Part shown: positions 47,046 to 60,699 of the stretch, piece after piece
How positions within the stretch are numbered: the first letter of the stretch is position 1
Layout: the number at the start of each line of letters is the position of its first letter
Source: Zoroaster sp. YZ-2022
Lineage: Eukaryota; Echinodermata; Asteroidea; Forcipulatida; Zoroasteridae
Direction of reading: 5' to 3'
Assembly (NCBI GenBank): GCA_029582265.1
Contig: CM055833.1
Coordinates: 31,400,288 to 31,464,287, forward strand
Length of the DNA stretch: 64,000 nucleotides
Made by a program: the position numbers and the translations under genes
The notes under the pieces: model-generated
Told to the model about the DNA's origin: nothing
Seen by the model: only the letters and a program-made list of their open reading frames with translations
Databases searched by the model: none

Positions 47046-48702
47046 ACCTATATTATTCCTCACCAATTTTCTTCCCTCGTTCCACATTTTGTTCAAGCAA
47101 TTGAAACGAAATAACTTTTGTAGTTTCTCTTTGCTGCTTTAACATTTTAAATCTATTTTTTCAAAGGAGATATTAGCATGATCGACCCATTGTGACTTAA
47201 CGATTGCCAGGGAAATGTTTTTCAGTGCCGCAAAAGTGAATAACTTTCTTTTAAAAATAGACACTCATATTGTGTCTATAGTATATAGTAATTTAGCAGA
47301 TTACATATTAAATAAAATCATTCCACACTCTCCAGCCACTGCTGTACTTATTTAATACAATCAAAATAAGATTATTTTACTCTATTTTAACTTAAACTTA
47401 GCGTGCAATCCGGAGACGCAAACATTCTGACACAACGTGCGCTGTTGACGTGATATCGCATTACACGACGCATCCTTTCCAAACTTTCTCAAAGTGTTCT
47501 AGATTTTAACAAGAAGAAGTGCGTAACTAACAAATGTGTTATCTATATTAAAACTTACCCCATGATTGACACTTTTATTGAAGTATTCGATATTCAATAA
47601 GCGTACGACTTTCTTAAACGCTTGCAGACGTCTTGTATCAAAGATGCTTTGGTCTCAAACAGCTGATGATGTTAGTACATACACAAGGTTTCTATGTACT
47701 GACGCAACATTCGCGCGCCCACTGCGTAGTCTTGTACTGAAGACGTTTTTGGTTGTAAGAATATCATCGCATTTAAACTAAGCTCTGCGCGTTCGCGCAA
47801 TCATGCGCGTTTCTCTCAAACGCCTTGACCAAAGACTAATGTTCTGATTTCAGCGTCTCTCGCGCACGGACGCGCGTCGCGCAGTGCATCTGGTAGTTGG
47901 TGAGTGACGTATTTTTACGGGGTACGCGTCATACATTTTGACGTAACAGTAAGCCTTATTTACATACAAACGCATCAATGTTTTCGTTATTGTTAAACTT
48001 CCCTTGTTAAGGATCTAAAAAGTGTTATTTTTCCCAAACAAATTATATCAAAATTAATGCAGAAATATAATTTAGGGCCTACATTAGTGAAAGGGAAGGT
48101 AGAACACTTGATGTGAAGAAAGGTACAATCACCCTGAACTTAAAACATTTCCTTTTGAAGAAGTGCTCTCATGAAAACACGAACAAATGTAGAACTATGC
48201 CTAGCAAAATCTGACATAGACTTCAAATTGAGTTGTAACTTTAATTATTTGGTTGTTAAATGTATTAAAAAAGAATCATTCAATTTGTAAAATCATGCAG
48301 TTTTGACAACAAAACCTAGTCCATTTAAGCGCCGGAATTAGGGGAATTGCTCCAAAATCAGAAAAGTAATTATTAGGGCACCTTTTCCCCTTGTTCCCTA
48401 CCCTGGCCCGTCAACGTGACCACCTATGTAAGAATCACCTTTATCTAACCATTGCCTACAGTGAAGGGGCGATCGATAATAAAAACAACCTCTCTCTACA
48501 ACTCGCATAACCCTAAATAGCAGCATTAATTTATCATGATTATTATGCAAGATGTGTTTTTACATTTGTACACAATTACACTTTTTCTTCGTAATTTAAA
48601 ACAAGTTTTTCTTAATATCCTACAATTTTCCACTGTAACTAGACCTATTTATTTTGTTCAATCCTTTCGTCATCTTCAAAATGTAATTGCAATTTATTTT
48701 AC

Positions 48703-48845
48703 TTGTAAGCTCTTTCTTAAGGAGACCATAAAGTTGTCGGCGGTATCGATCCGGTATCGATCCAGTCACTTTGGCAATCGACCACTCTTCTTCCAACCAC
48801 CAATCGAACATTTTGTTAGCCTGGTGAAACCGCTCAATTGTATTG
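48703..48845 (-). CDS. Candidate ERFHQANK exon (P3' copy)
   Basis: Its length (143 nt), acceptor, donor and open frame are the same as at 28,044-28,186. The residues TIERFHQANKMFDWWLEEEW are unchanged. Confidence 0.38.
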
Positions 48846-49639
48846 CTAGTACAGAGAGGGGTTTTGTTAATTTTTTTATAGGCATTTACCAGGTTAACTG
48901 TTAATTATCGATTCAGGTTTTTTAAAAACTTTCTTCAGTGTTTATACAAAACCACTAATTCTGGTCTGGTCCGTGAAACGATGTTCCACATCTGCATCGA
49001 TATACTAGTTTCAGTATTACTTAAACAGAACACATCTTGGAGCAAGAATTTGTTGGTTCTGTTGTTGAAGGGCTAGATGAAGGAATCTGAAACATAAACT
49101 TTGAAGATAGTATTTGCTACTTATCGACAGAGTTCACACAATAAAGAAATAAGAAATTTCGAAGGTAAAACGGCATCCTGGAATGGCTGATATTACAGCT
49201 ATCAAAGTGAACGTTTGTATTATTGCTGGAAACCGGTTTTTTTGAGGATAGACCTATCTCTTCAAGGAGCTTGGAAAGTAATTTTACTAGTATAGCCCTT
49301 TGTCTGCGTCTTCAACAACTGTACGATCTTATGTGCATATATTAAGTTTGATGGGTTTGGGGTGGTTAGAGTTAAAGATGTATTGCCCGTGTTAATGACA
49401 ATATTTCGTCTGAAAATTGCATATTTTTTTACGGAAGGAATTCAAATAGTTTCAGTTAAATATTTCCCAAAATATAATTTTATAAAACGCACCAGTGAAT
49501 TTATGGCCGTACCCGCCTAAAATTAATTTTGGGACTTGCTGCTAAAATAAATTTGTTTTGCTTCCTCCAAAGGAAAAAAAACATATTCTTATTTGAAATA
49601 ATTTATTGTAAAATCACCGATGAAATAATCAAAAACATG

Positions 49640-49738
49640 GGCACATACATATTCAAATTTGGTGACATGGCATTCATGAATGCAGGCTCTGGAACTGACT
49701 TGCCATATCACATGGAGGACTGTCGACTCTATGGATAA
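49640..49738 (+). CDS. Short frame related to the 6,910-7,080 exon
   Basis: DMAFMNAGSGTDLPYHMEDC then RLYG-stop, on the strand opposite to module P, directly outside the transposon end. It aligns by AFM...SGTD with the minus-strand frame in P1. Too short for a family call. Confidence 0.2.
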   Translation, partial: GTYIFKFGDMAFMNAGSGTDLPYHMEDCRLYG

Positions 49739-50651
49739 GTATAAGACTAACCCAGTGGGCACAGGACGTCTTTAAGACGTCTTATACTATAGACGTAAAT
49801 TATTGACGTCTTGTATATGTCTTATTTTGGTCGTATATGCAAAAACAAAACGACTTTTCTGATGACTAAAGACGTCTTTTAGTCGTCGGGAAAGACGTCG
49901 TTTAGTCGTCAGAAAAGACGTCGTGTTTTGGGGGTTTTGGCGGGTGGGCATGAGTTTTGGGGTAGGAGAAAGACGTCTTTAAGACGTCGTTTTTTGGCTA
50001 CGGCCGCTGTAGTACACACGACTAGATAACGACCGTAAAACGATGTCGTAAAGACGTAATGTTTTTTGTTGTTTTTTGGCGGGTGGGGATGAGTTTTCGG
50101 GTAGGGAGAAAGACGTCTTTAAGACGTCGTTTTTTTTAACTACGGCCGTTGTAGTACACGACTTGATAACGACCGTAAAACGACGTCATAAAGACGTCGT
50201 GTTTTTTTGGGTTTTTTTGGCGGGTGGGGATGAGTTCCGGATAGGGAGATAGACGTCTTTAAAGATGGACTACAACGAGAACTCTCACATTAAATTGACT
50301 ATCGAACCTGGTTTATGTTGTGTTCAGGTAACAATTTATTGTTGTGGTCATGTTTTTCTCTTTATAATTTTGTTGCAATTTGACCGAAAAAGTTAGACCC
50401 CGCTTCTTCGATTTTAGAAATTTCCCGCCCTGCACTGGTTCCCGACAAAGACCCATTGAAAATCCACTATGAAATCCACGATATAGTACCAGCGGACTTG
50501 TAAACCAGCGAGGATGACGTATAACCCATGAGCACCGAGTAAACAGAAGACGCCATGTTACTTCCGTGTATATTATACATGCGTTTTCATGCGTCAGCAG
50601 AGGCATGAAGTTTTATGAAGCTTTTTTCGACGTTGTTGTCTAACAGTTATA

Positions 50652-50800
50652 ATGCCGACTTCATGTGTTGTTGGTGGATGCACTAGAAATAGTATTAAGA
50701 ATCCAGAGACTCATTTTTCAATTTCCGCGGGATCCTGCGATATCAAAGGAATGGGTGAAGTTCGTGAATAATACACGAAAGGATTTCACCTTCATGCCAA
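50652..50800 (+). pseudogene. THAP-type ORF, R3' copy, frame-shifted
   Basis: MPTSCVVGGCTRNSIKNPET is intact. Then 'catttttcaatttccgcggg' has five T where the left copy has seven, which breaks the frame inside HFFQFP. A homopolymer sequencing error is as likely as a real mutation. Confidence 0.5.
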
Positions 50801-51763
50801 AATTCCTGGATCCGCCCTGCTGATATTTGCCTGTTTTATCACTTTATCTGGCTCCCATGTATTTAATCTTTTATAATCTTTTGCTATTGTTACTTTATGT
50901 TATTTTATTATATTTAAAGGGCCTGGGAGCATTTTATTCAAATGGATTTGGTGCTATAGGCCTATACATGTCTTTTATATTTTTATTAATATTTGATTGA
51001 AGACAGAATGACATGGCCTGTACACATTTATTGTTAATCTATTCTTGTATTTTACAATTTATTGCCACTGTACACTCAGAACAAGTTTTAAGTTTTATAG
51101 GCAGAAGTACATGAGATTTACCAACATGAGATTTACAATATTAGTTTTTGTCACACTTCTCCCTTTTGTGATGCAAAGCCAAAAAACCTAAGTGAATTAG
51201 CTGTAATCCAAGAAAATCTGAACCTGCTCAGCAGTAGAGTTATGCTGATTGTAAGTTTTTTCCTGGGAAAAGAGCAGCAAGTGTGAAACGAAGTTCAAAG
51301 GATTTCCAGTTCGGTTTAACAGAACAATGGCCAAGTTCCAAACAAGTATGTACAGGATTTTGATTAAGTTGTTTTCGTCATCAAGAGGCAACTTTTTTAA
51401 TTTTGATATTTTAACCTAAAAAATAAACTCAATTGTTGGTTGCAAATACATACATATTTTGTCTTGTCATTTATTCGAAAGTACTAAGGTCTTGTAAAAT
51501 TTTCAGTTCTTGGCATCTTTCTGCCATACCGAATTTGTAATGTTTTACCATAGTGTATTGTTGGCAACATAAAACAAGTTTATTTCACATTAGTGCTAAA
51601 TTAATCAACTTCTCCCCTGAAAAAGACAAATAAAATACACAAGTAATGGATTCTGCCATTGATCATGGTTTATGATATCACAAAATAATGTGTAACTCCA
51701 TCCTGATAATTATAACTAGGGAAGAATGTTACCAATTTAAAAAATAAAACAAAGCAAATCAGC

Positions 51764-53348
51764 CTAATCCAGTGGTGGATACAGGCATCCTTTGTACTGT
51801 CCATCAGGGTTTGGGAACGTCCTGCGGATTGCGTCCATTACACATGATGGCAGTGGCACCCGGTTGAAACAGCCAAGATAACCTAACACCACTTGCCGAT
51901 ATGCAACATGGCGATATTTTCTGTAAAACAAAACAAAAAATCAGACAAAATTATAAACATAAGATTTGTGATTTGCATGGTGGAGTATCGATATTGTTTA
52001 CGTTAACACCATGTGAAACTGAAATGCTATAAAACTATAACCATACCAAAAGGCAATCATGATCCAAAGTAAACAATTACATACATGTAATGCATGTACA
52101 ATAAGATATAGATGCACGTGGGTCAACCAAGGTCATATTCAGTTGTGTGCGGTTACTCTGAAGTAAACACCGGTGCTCATTCTGGTCAATAGAAAGTAAT
52201 CTGCTTGATATGCAGATCATTCAAAACTGACATTGCTCTAAAATATTAATTGAAATTGATGGTACATTGGCTTTGTACATTCAGTCAACACTCAAATCAC
52301 TTACTGGTCAAGCGTTCCTTCAACTGCATCTCTGAAGATACGCTGTTGCAAGCACTCATGGGTGGAGGCAGATCGCATCAAACCAATCATGGATGGTAAG
52401 GCACTGGTTGGGATCATCCACGTTGATGTCCAGCTGCCGCATCATGTTCTCTGTCTTCTCAACTTCTTTGCAACATATACAGTTTGCGAGCAAAGGCTGA
52501 AGAACACAATGTCCACACGAACACCTATTACAAAAAAAAACAAGTTTGGAAAATATAATTTTAGTAACTTTGTCATTGGGGTTGCACTACTGAAAATTGA
52601 TCTTGAAATACATCCCCCATGAACTGATCAAGGACAGGTACATCACGAAGGAATACATTTTCCATGGGCAGATCAAACATTTTTATTGTGCAGGGGGCTA
52701 CAACCTTTGATTTGAAGGGAAAGACTAAATGTCAATTATGCTTAAAGCATGATGGTAAAAGATCATGATTTTATTTGAATTTTGAGCAGTGATTACTTTC
52801 CCATCATGTCTTCATAAATACTGGCTAATATTGCCAACAAATCATAAAACGCAAGACATAGTAATTACCCCTAAATTTCCACTGTACATGTATTGTACAC
52901 ATGTACAATTGTACACATGTACATATACTACTACATTATGTACCTTGGGTCTCCATCATGTTCGTTCATGTTTTTGTCAAGTATAGCCTACAACTATTTT
53001 TGTACAGCAGAAACGAATTGATCAAACGAAGCATCATTCAGTATTTCATTCATTAATCATTTTGTGGGCTTACCAGTCTGTGTTTAGCCGTCTATCATCA
53101 GGATTTGGTTCGTCGTCTTCGGCCTGACGATCACCGTCACCGGGCTGGTCAACTGCAGGCGCCGCAAGTGGCTCGAACCGGTATGGTTCAGCGCCACGTA
53201 CTTCGACTTGTTCGTCATCGTCTTCGCCTTCTCTCTCGTCTGGGAGCTCCCTCGTCGCTAGCTGACATCACTATCCTCAAGTGCCTATATGACACTCCTC
53301 GTCCTCCTCTATACTGTGATCTTCCCCATAGTCGCTGCTATCGGACAT
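51764..53348 (-). CDS. P2X7 C-terminal-domain-like gene, R3' copy
   Basis: Exons on minus: 53,074-53,348, 52,305-52,524 and 51,764-51,920, with the same splice sites as the left copy. Exon 3 is in frame here (KYRHVAYRQVVLGYLG, then VPLPSCVMDAIRRTFP, NPDGQYKGC, PPLD-stop), which confirms the family motif order. Exon 1 is broken by loss of two bases in GGCACTTCTGAG (ACTTGAG here), giving an early stop after SDYGEDHSIEEDEECHIGT, and by further losses in the Asp/Glu-rich part. The exon 2 break after ICLHP is shared with the left copy. Neither copy is fully open. Confidence 0.62.
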
Positions 53349-53974
53349 TTTCGCTGTTTTTCGGTCTAGATGTTGCTTGTCCGCTGTTGTTCCGCATTGC
53401 ATGTATGGTAAATGCATACAGTACACGATCGACTGTTGTGCGTGGGGCGGGTAACAAAGCGTCATGGGTGCTACGTCACACACGAAGTATGAATTATTCA
53501 TGAGTTGAGGGCTTTTGGTGAAACTGGGCTTTTCTGGGTCGTAGAACGCCGATCAAATTGAGGTTTTTTTTGCATGAAGGAACAAGTTTTATTGAATAAT
53601 AATAATATGTTAGTAATCATTACACATTTCTCGAACGAAAACAGCAATACAGCACTTATCATTATTCCGTTGTAGTCCATCTTTAAGACGTCGTTTTTGG
53701 TCACGACCGCTGTAGTACACGACTAGATAACGACCGTAAAACGACGTCTTTAAGACATTGTGTGCCCACTGGGGAATTGCGGTGACACCATGTGAAATTC
53801 TCTATTGAAAAGTAATTAGTTCTGAAAAGAACTGGAGGTTACAACTCGATGTTTTCCGATCGGTATGCTCTGATCGTCTTCAGAAGAAAGTATGAGAAAT
53901 TATGCCATGCTCCACCAACCGGAAGGGAATTAGGGAAACGCATTTTGAGCAAGGAATAACAAAATTAGGCCTTT

Positions 53975-54178
53975 TTAATGGAAAGTCGATATATTGTTAA
54001 AGTCGGTCACATATAGGCCCAATCCATCAGTTACAATGATTTGCCCTCGGCAGCTAGTTGCGACAATTTCTTGTAAGGATTCAGGAGACAGTAGAGCGCA
54101 AGGACTCAAAGACTTATACCCTTCCCCGACCAAAGTTAGAATATTATTTGTAAGACGAGAACACCATAAAAAAATCAT
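53975..54178 (-). CDS. Small open frame, full-length version
   Basis: A 67-codon frame from ATG. It matches 22,673-22,810 but has CAA (TTG on plus, 54,041-54,043) in place of the TAA stop and continues QIIVTDGLGLYVTDFNN. Role unknown. Confidence 0.28.
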   Translation of the reverse strand: MIFLWCSRLTNNILTLVGEGYKSLSPCALLSPESLQEIVATSCRGQIIVTDGLGLYVTDFNNISTFH

Positions 54179-54623
54179 ACATTTAAAAGTGTTTTCGTGC
54201 TATACGCTACTGTTGGTGTAGGCTTTGAATCTTTACAAGAATCTTTACATAGGCCTATAAAGTAGGATATAAATTAGGGTGTCGGACATGGAAAAAAAAA
54301 CAATGGAATAATTTGTGTACTATGTAAAGGCATAGGTCTATAATTATGTTCTAATTATTAGAGGGACAATAATAAGGGGTGACATTTCAATTACAATTTC
54401 CCGCGTTTTAAGTATAGGGGAGGGGACACACATGTATTCCTTCATAATTCATCCTACCCCCGAGTTGTCGCCCATGGGTCTAGGTAATGCAATATTGATC
54501 AGGGAGTGGTCGATTGTAGCTTTCTAGATCAGTTAGTTGTCTGTCGGCCTGTATTTGACAATAAATTAATTAAGTACGTTTGGAAGCTTTGAATGGTAGA
54601 AGTAAAGTAGGAGTAAGGTTTAC

Positions 54624-54772
54624 CGTAGCACCATGGAAACAATCTCTTAGGAGTTGTAATAGTTGTTGGTTCTGAGAATAAAACGGTGGTGAGATAAATC
54701 GACGTTTTTGTATGCTCTGATCGTCATCAGGATAACATCTCTCCTAAGAGACTGTCACTTGGTGTTACAGCA
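54624..54772. mobile_element. MITE, R3' copy
   Basis: Mirror of 22,084-22,232, with CAATCTCTTAGGAG / CTCCTAAGAGA termini. Confidence 0.65.
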
Positions 54773-55556
54773 AACCTAATAAACAAAATAAAACTCGTTC
54801 AGACAGGATGTTTTGTAGTTTATTTTATTATATATTTGCTGCTGCAGTACAAATTGTGTTTCCGAACCAGTGAACCCTATGTGATATAACTTGGGGAGAG
54901 TGAATTATAAGCTATGTGAAGTACATGATGATAAACGGAATGGGGCTACGACGGTGTAGAATCCCAATCCGTGCAGATTGTGTTTTAAATACCAAATGGA
55001 GATTGTTCTCCGTGAAAGGTCCCTGTGAAGAGGTGGAATTTCTCGTCACCATTTAAATAATAAATAATTTATTTAACATTATCTGTTTTTTATCCCGGTG
55101 TATAAGTAAGCCTAATGCCTATGCAATCAAATAACAGGTGGAGCACATGATTGACAAGTGAGATGATTTAAAAATGATTTGATTGAACACATGATTTGAT
55201 TGGCTAATCAAATTCATATGGCGGTGTGTTGATTACTACATGTTACCCAATGCTAAATCTATTTAAGAAACCAAAGCTATATACAAATACCATTAAGTTT
55301 TGTCTGATCTAAGATGTTACAATCAAAACACAGTAATGAGCCAGGGACACAACCAGTGAGGATGATCTTAATTTGGGAGAGGGGCACGTCGGGGTCAACT
55401 GAGGTCAAGGTTCATATGACGACCTTCAAGTTTATGACCCTCACACCCCTGATGTAAAGTCTCTCTACTGGTTTTTTTGCTTCTGGACGATGATACTGAT
55501 GCCAAATGTGGGGGCGAGCCCCTACCCCACGACTCACACTGGCTACACCACTGGCT

Positions 55557-56366
55557 TAACTCAAGCTGTTCTTATAACTGGAGCTGTTCTTATTACTGGA
55601 GCCGTTCTTATAACTGGAGCTGTTCTTATAACTCCAGCTGTTCTTATAACTTGAGCTGTTCTTATAACTGGAGCTGTTCTTATAACTGGAGCTATTCTTA
55701 TTACTGGAGCCGTTCTTATAACTGGAGCTGTTCTTATAACTGGAGCTATTCTTATTACTGGAGCCGTTCTTATAACTGGAGCTGTTCTTATAACTGGAGC
55801 TGTTCTTATTACTGGAGCCGTTCTTATAACTGGAGCTGTTCTTATAACTCCAGCTGTTCTTATAACTGGAGCTGCTCTTATAACTCCAGCTGTTCTTATA
55901 ATTGGAGTTGTTCTTATAACTGGAGCTGTTCTTATAACTGGAGCTGTTCTTATAACTGGAGCTGTTCTTATAACTCCAGCTGTTCTTATAACTGGAGCTG
56001 CTCTTATAACTCCAGCTGTTCTTATAACTGGAGCTGTTCTTATAACTGGAGCTGTTCTTATAACTGGAGCTGTTCTTATAACGCCAGTTGTTCTTATAAC
56101 GCCAGCTGTTCTTATAACGCCAGCTGTTCTTATAACGCATAGCTGTTCTTATAACGCCAGCTGTTCTTATAACGCCAGCTGTTCTTATAACGCCAGCTGT
56201 TCTTATAACTCCAGCTGTTCTTATAACTCCATCTGTTCTTATAACTCCAGCTGTTCTTATAACTCCAGCTGTTCTTATAACTCCAGCTGTTCTTATAACT
56301 CCAGCTGTTCTTATAACTCCAGCTGTTCTTATAACTCCCGCTGTTCTTATAACTCCAGCTGTTCTA
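55557..56366. repeat. 18-bp minisatellite, about 45 units (R3')
   Basis: The complementary unit CTTATAACTNNAGCTGTT. The order of GG, CC and GCG variants mirrors the left array, with a few unit-level differences and one 3-bp insertion ('gcatagc', about 56,139). Confidence 0.97.
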
Positions 56367-56799
56367 ACAATGGAATTGTACGTTTGGTGACTTCAAAGCC
56401 ATTCCATAAGTAACCATATCTGAATGTGACAGTCTTATTGAAAGAGTGTCGTGGAAACTGTCAATCATTCTGTAGGTGCAGTCATAGCATAGTGCTCGTG
56501 CGTGATAGAATGAGACGGATGCATAACGAAACAAAAAACTGAAAGTTATCATCACACATTTATGTGTGGTAAATGCAGAGAGTACTACATTGTTTGAACT
56601 GAAGGGACATACATGGCAATGATTTATGCTGATTATACTTCAGGTCAGAGGTCAGATATGAATGTGAGATGTCAAAGAAATATTGATCTAAAACGGCTGT
56701 GGATATTATATTCATTTCTCGGAGATAAACAATTAAAAGTGTTTGTATGTGAATCTGTTCAAAAGTAGATATTGGAATCTACTCTTGATTTTTAATGAT

Positions 56800-59700
56800 G
56801 ATGATGATGATGATGATTTGTTGGTAATTTCGCAATGTGGTTTAGGTTCTAAGGCCGGGCCGGCTCTAGTTCCCGGTGGATGAGAAAGCAGTATGATGTG
56901 TTGGGCTGGAATTGTTAAAGAAATTATTGATATTTGTAAAGTAACCAAATATTTGAATGTAAAACTTTATTGATGTAAAGATATTATAAATTTTCCTAAA
57001 TTTTCGAATTTAGGAAAAGTACTCTTTCCTAAATTCCACATTAAAACAGTAGAATTATACATTTGTTGGTCTACATTTTTTGAAGATTTTTTGAAGATAA
57101 GGAACAGGATTGGTATTTAAATCATCCCTACAATTTTGGAATTTAGGAAAGAGTACTCTTTCCTAAATTCCACATTAGAATGAATACAAAAATTATGCAT
57201 TTTCACTACATAATAAGCTGAAACTTTCACAGGTAAATATTCTGATGTATATCTTCATTCAAAGAGAGTAACCATACTTGTAGAAGTAATTTGGCTAACA
57301 TAATCAATGATGTACCTTGACTTGAATCTGATTCCAAATCATATTTTTTTAAATAAAATAATTGAACGAAAAAATTGAATTATTACCATGATTATAAAGA
57401 GAGGTTGGGGATACAGATTTGATTACGAATTGTGACTTGATTTTACTTGAAATAAATAACTTGTGACTTTAAATGACTTGAAAGAACTTGTGACTTGACT
57501 TGACTTCATTAACCAATTACTTGTGACTTGATTTTACCATGATTTTACTTCAAAGAAATAAATAACTTGTGACTTGAATTGACTTGAAAGAACTTGTGAC
57601 TTGGCTTGACATTATTAAAAATGACTTGTGATTTTTACAGAAATGACATGTGACTTGACTTGATTTGACTTGCCGTTACCAGAATATTGAATACTGAACC
57701 TATATAGATAAAATAAAACACTGAATGGCCGAACTAAAAATAAAATAATAATAAATAAATAAAATAATAGAAAATAAGCAAAAAAAACAACTCATAAGTT
57801 AAAAGAAACGAAAGAAATCTGAAAGAAATTTAAATATCGACGGACGATGGTACCGTACCATGACTCACAAGAGCGCGATTCGCACCAATCCAAATATGAG
57901 TCACGTTGAATTGTGATCTCAGAATTGGACTCCAACGCCAGGCTGGAAATGATTTCTGCAAATTTAGACGGTGTTAAAAACTTGTCAGGAAAACCATCAC
58001 ACTTCAAGTTGTTGCTGATGGCAGTGTTGTAGTATTCGTTCTCGAAAGTCTAAGTACACAGACTCGTAAGTCTAAGTACTCAGATTCGAAAGTTTAAATA
58101 CTGGAACTCGAATATTAATACTCAGACTCGAAAGTACTCGTACTCGACAACCTCGGTACTCGGCAGTGTACTTGGTTCTCGAATAAAACTACTCGATAAC
58201 AACATAGTTGCTGCTGCTGTGTATAATTGCATGCAGTGGTTTTTTTTTTAAGTTGGCCAAGATATTTATAGATATCGGATTGTCCGACAATTTCACTCGC
58301 TAAAAACGATCCAATCATTTCGCGTTGTACCAATCTCGCTCGCTCAGTGTGTCGTGTCACCTTTCTACACATGACAGAGGCGATGTATAGATAGGGCTGG
58401 TAGTTGGGGTACAAAGTTGAGGTGTAGGTGGAGGTTGATGATAGGAGTGAAAGGTTTGGGTGTTAAATAGGGATATGATAGGAGTAAGGCGAAGTGTTGG
58501 AGCAGAGTGGTAGTAGGAATAAGATATTGAGGTTTAAGAGAGAAGGAGGATAGTTAGAGTGAGAGGTTGAGATGTTAGATATGGGAGTTCTAGGAATAAG
58601 AGGTTGGGGTGATGGAGGGAGGATGGTAGTTGGGTGAGAGGTTGAGATGTTGAAGAAGGGGCTGGTGGGAGTAATTGAGTTTGGGGTCTCAGTACCGCAT
58701 ACTCCTACTACCACCCATCTACAATACCTCAACCTCTCCCTCCAACAACCACCCCTCTCAAACACCTTAACCTCTGACTCTTAAGCCGTTGCTCCAACAT
58801 CCCAACCTCTACTGCCACCAGTCTCTCTGCACCACATCAAACCATCACTCCTTACCCTTCTTCAACACCTATATCAAACATCTGGTGACAATATGTATAT
58901 CAGTCAAAACTCGGACACAAATAAAGTGGACAAGTAAATCATTTCAGAACGAGTTATAATTCAAAATAAAATAAAAATTAACTTTATACAAAGTAATCAA
59001 GGAAATAATGAGGTCTTATTTGAAATCAATTAAACTTTCACATTTTAATAAATCAAGACCAGTCAACAACAAGTCAACAACAGATATCAAACTTTGATAA
59101 GTTTTTCAACAGATAAATTATTACCAAACTTTACTATTGAAGACAGGGGTGTGATTTGTCCGTATTTTCCGGATTTCAGTTTTACAAATCGCATTGTTGT
59201 GATCCTCCAGATTAAGCAATAAAGGAAAGCAAAGCAAATGTTCAGAACTATAGATTTCACCCCAGCGCTGTTCACAACAGCGGCCCCAATACCTAAGCAA
59301 AATTTACGTGGATTTTTTAAAACACCCCTGTGAATAAATCATTAAAAATTAACTCATCTAAAATATTTGAAATTATAATTTTGTTAGATAAACTTGAAAT
59401 CAACTTGTTTCTTAAATAAAATTCAAAACACATTATTCAACGAAAATAATTATAACAAAATGATTCACTTCAAATAATTTTCCAACTGAATGTATCGGTT
59501 TTTCACAAGCGCAAACATGAATCAGTTTTTTAAAGTAAGATAACATTTTCAACCTCTTCCCAAGATTGTTTAGCGGATGTCGATCGTTCGAGGTTTATCC
59601 TGTCGTCGGGTTTTGTCATGCCAGTCACAGGTCCCTGTTGCCCGTGGGCTTCACGGGTCACTTAATCATCGGTAGAAAGTCTATGGGGTTTGATTTCTCC

Positions 59701-60660
59701 GTGGAATAAATGATCACCTGCACAAGATTGGAAATAACCAAATAATACTACAAATCTGTTCTTTAGTGTTCTTTAACAACTGCATACTCAGCAATATTTC
59801 AACGACGCTTCAAAATAAATCAACATGGAATCTTACTTCAGAATAACCTTAGACCGAATCTAACGAAGCTCTTTACGAATAATTTCCTTCCTTTTGATTA
59901 GGTTTTTACAAAGAAAGTATAATGTTGTAGTTAATTAGTGAGGTTTTAGTGTTGTTTCATGTACATATAAAATTATATAAATATTACACATTGTATTTCT
60001 TGTTGCCAACATGGAAATAATGTATACCTAACTTAAAAACTAAAACAATCTTATTCCAGTGTCTCAACTACAACTATATATTTTTAACATATAAAGTGTC
60101 CAATCATTTAAAACAATGTTCTATAAATATTAGTTTACATCGATCTCAACTTCTCAAACGAATTATGTTTCAATTTAAATTATAAACCTCCACATATACT
60201 ACAAATATCATGAATTTTTACGAATATCAAACTTACGGTAATTCCAGAGATGTAAACTAGCTTCTTCAGGACAATTGCCGTGTGAAGACTGGTCAAAGAG
60301 GAGCGGTGTAACGCTGCTTGCTTTCGGCCGTAAAGTTTGGTTAGCTGGCCCCTTATCACATTCAGTGGCTCTATCGGGTGGCAACACAAATCACACTACT
60401 AAAAACACGTCCTATCTCTATCGAGCTCAAAATGGTTCTCTGTCACTCTTACAAACTTTTGATTACCTTTCCCAAAAGACCGGGTTTGGAGTTTACCTGG
60501 GTTCTAAATGTGTGTCTAACTAACAATGGAGAATCACTTACGAATTGGGATAGTGAATAACTATGACCCATCAAGGGCTATACTGGTGCATCTGCAAACT
60601 GGACGAGTGGGGGGAATTAAAATAATAATAATTGGGTGTCACTAGGGTGCGTAAAAATTA
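56800..60660 (-). repeat. Module Q, inverted copy (Q3')
   Basis: A near-exact mirror of Q1: ATG microsatellite, palindromes at 57,006-57,037 (one-base arm defect) and 57,137-57,172, CAAGTC tract (57,425-57,680), CDGFPDKF frame (57,792-58,049, minus), flip minisatellite (58,395-58,860) and candidate exons (59,672-60,523). Confidence 0.92.
59672..60398 (-). CDS. Candidate two last exons, Q3' copy
   Basis: Mirror of 16,433-17,161. Donor and acceptor are intact (acttac|GGTAAT and |CTGCACAAGATTGGAAATAA on plus), and both alternative frames remain open. The antisense frame at 60,248-60,523 plus is also intact. Confidence 0.28.
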
Positions 60661-60699
60661 GGAGATATTTCTGTAAAAAAATCTAAATTTTTGGGGGAA

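Larger units (their letters stand above)
40600..49740 (-). repeat. Module P, inverted copy (P3')
   Basis: The reverse complement of P2, sharing P2-private variants. In order: minisatellite (40,660-41,930), palindrome pair (42,221-42,252 and 42,407-42,440), hairpin pair (42,710-42,835), TTGAATTA tract (43,155-43,330), CAAGTC tracts (43,390-44,035), five-exon gene (44,337-45,932), CCAG/CAGC tetranucleotide tract (46,020-47,045), KHLDT frame (47,566-47,781) and ERFHQ exon (48,703-48,845). Confidence 0.92.
49751..53773. mobile_element. DNA transposon, inverted copy (R3')
   Basis: Mirror of 23,075-27,153. It starts CCCAGTGGGCACAGGACGTC and ends '...tgtgcccactgggg'. Flanks (ctaa / aattgcgg) match those of the left copy, so it is the same insertion, not an independent one. 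The 140-bp repeats occupy 49,765-50,262. Confidence 0.78.

Noticed and set aside
46462..47046. Ala/Ser/Gln/Pro and GWLA repeat frames
   Set aside because: Translation of CCAG/CAGC repeats on both strands.
53105..53503. 132-codon plus frame opposite exon 1 of the P2X7-C-like gene
   Set aside because: Antisense shadow of the Asp/Glu-rich exon, with no family resemblance.
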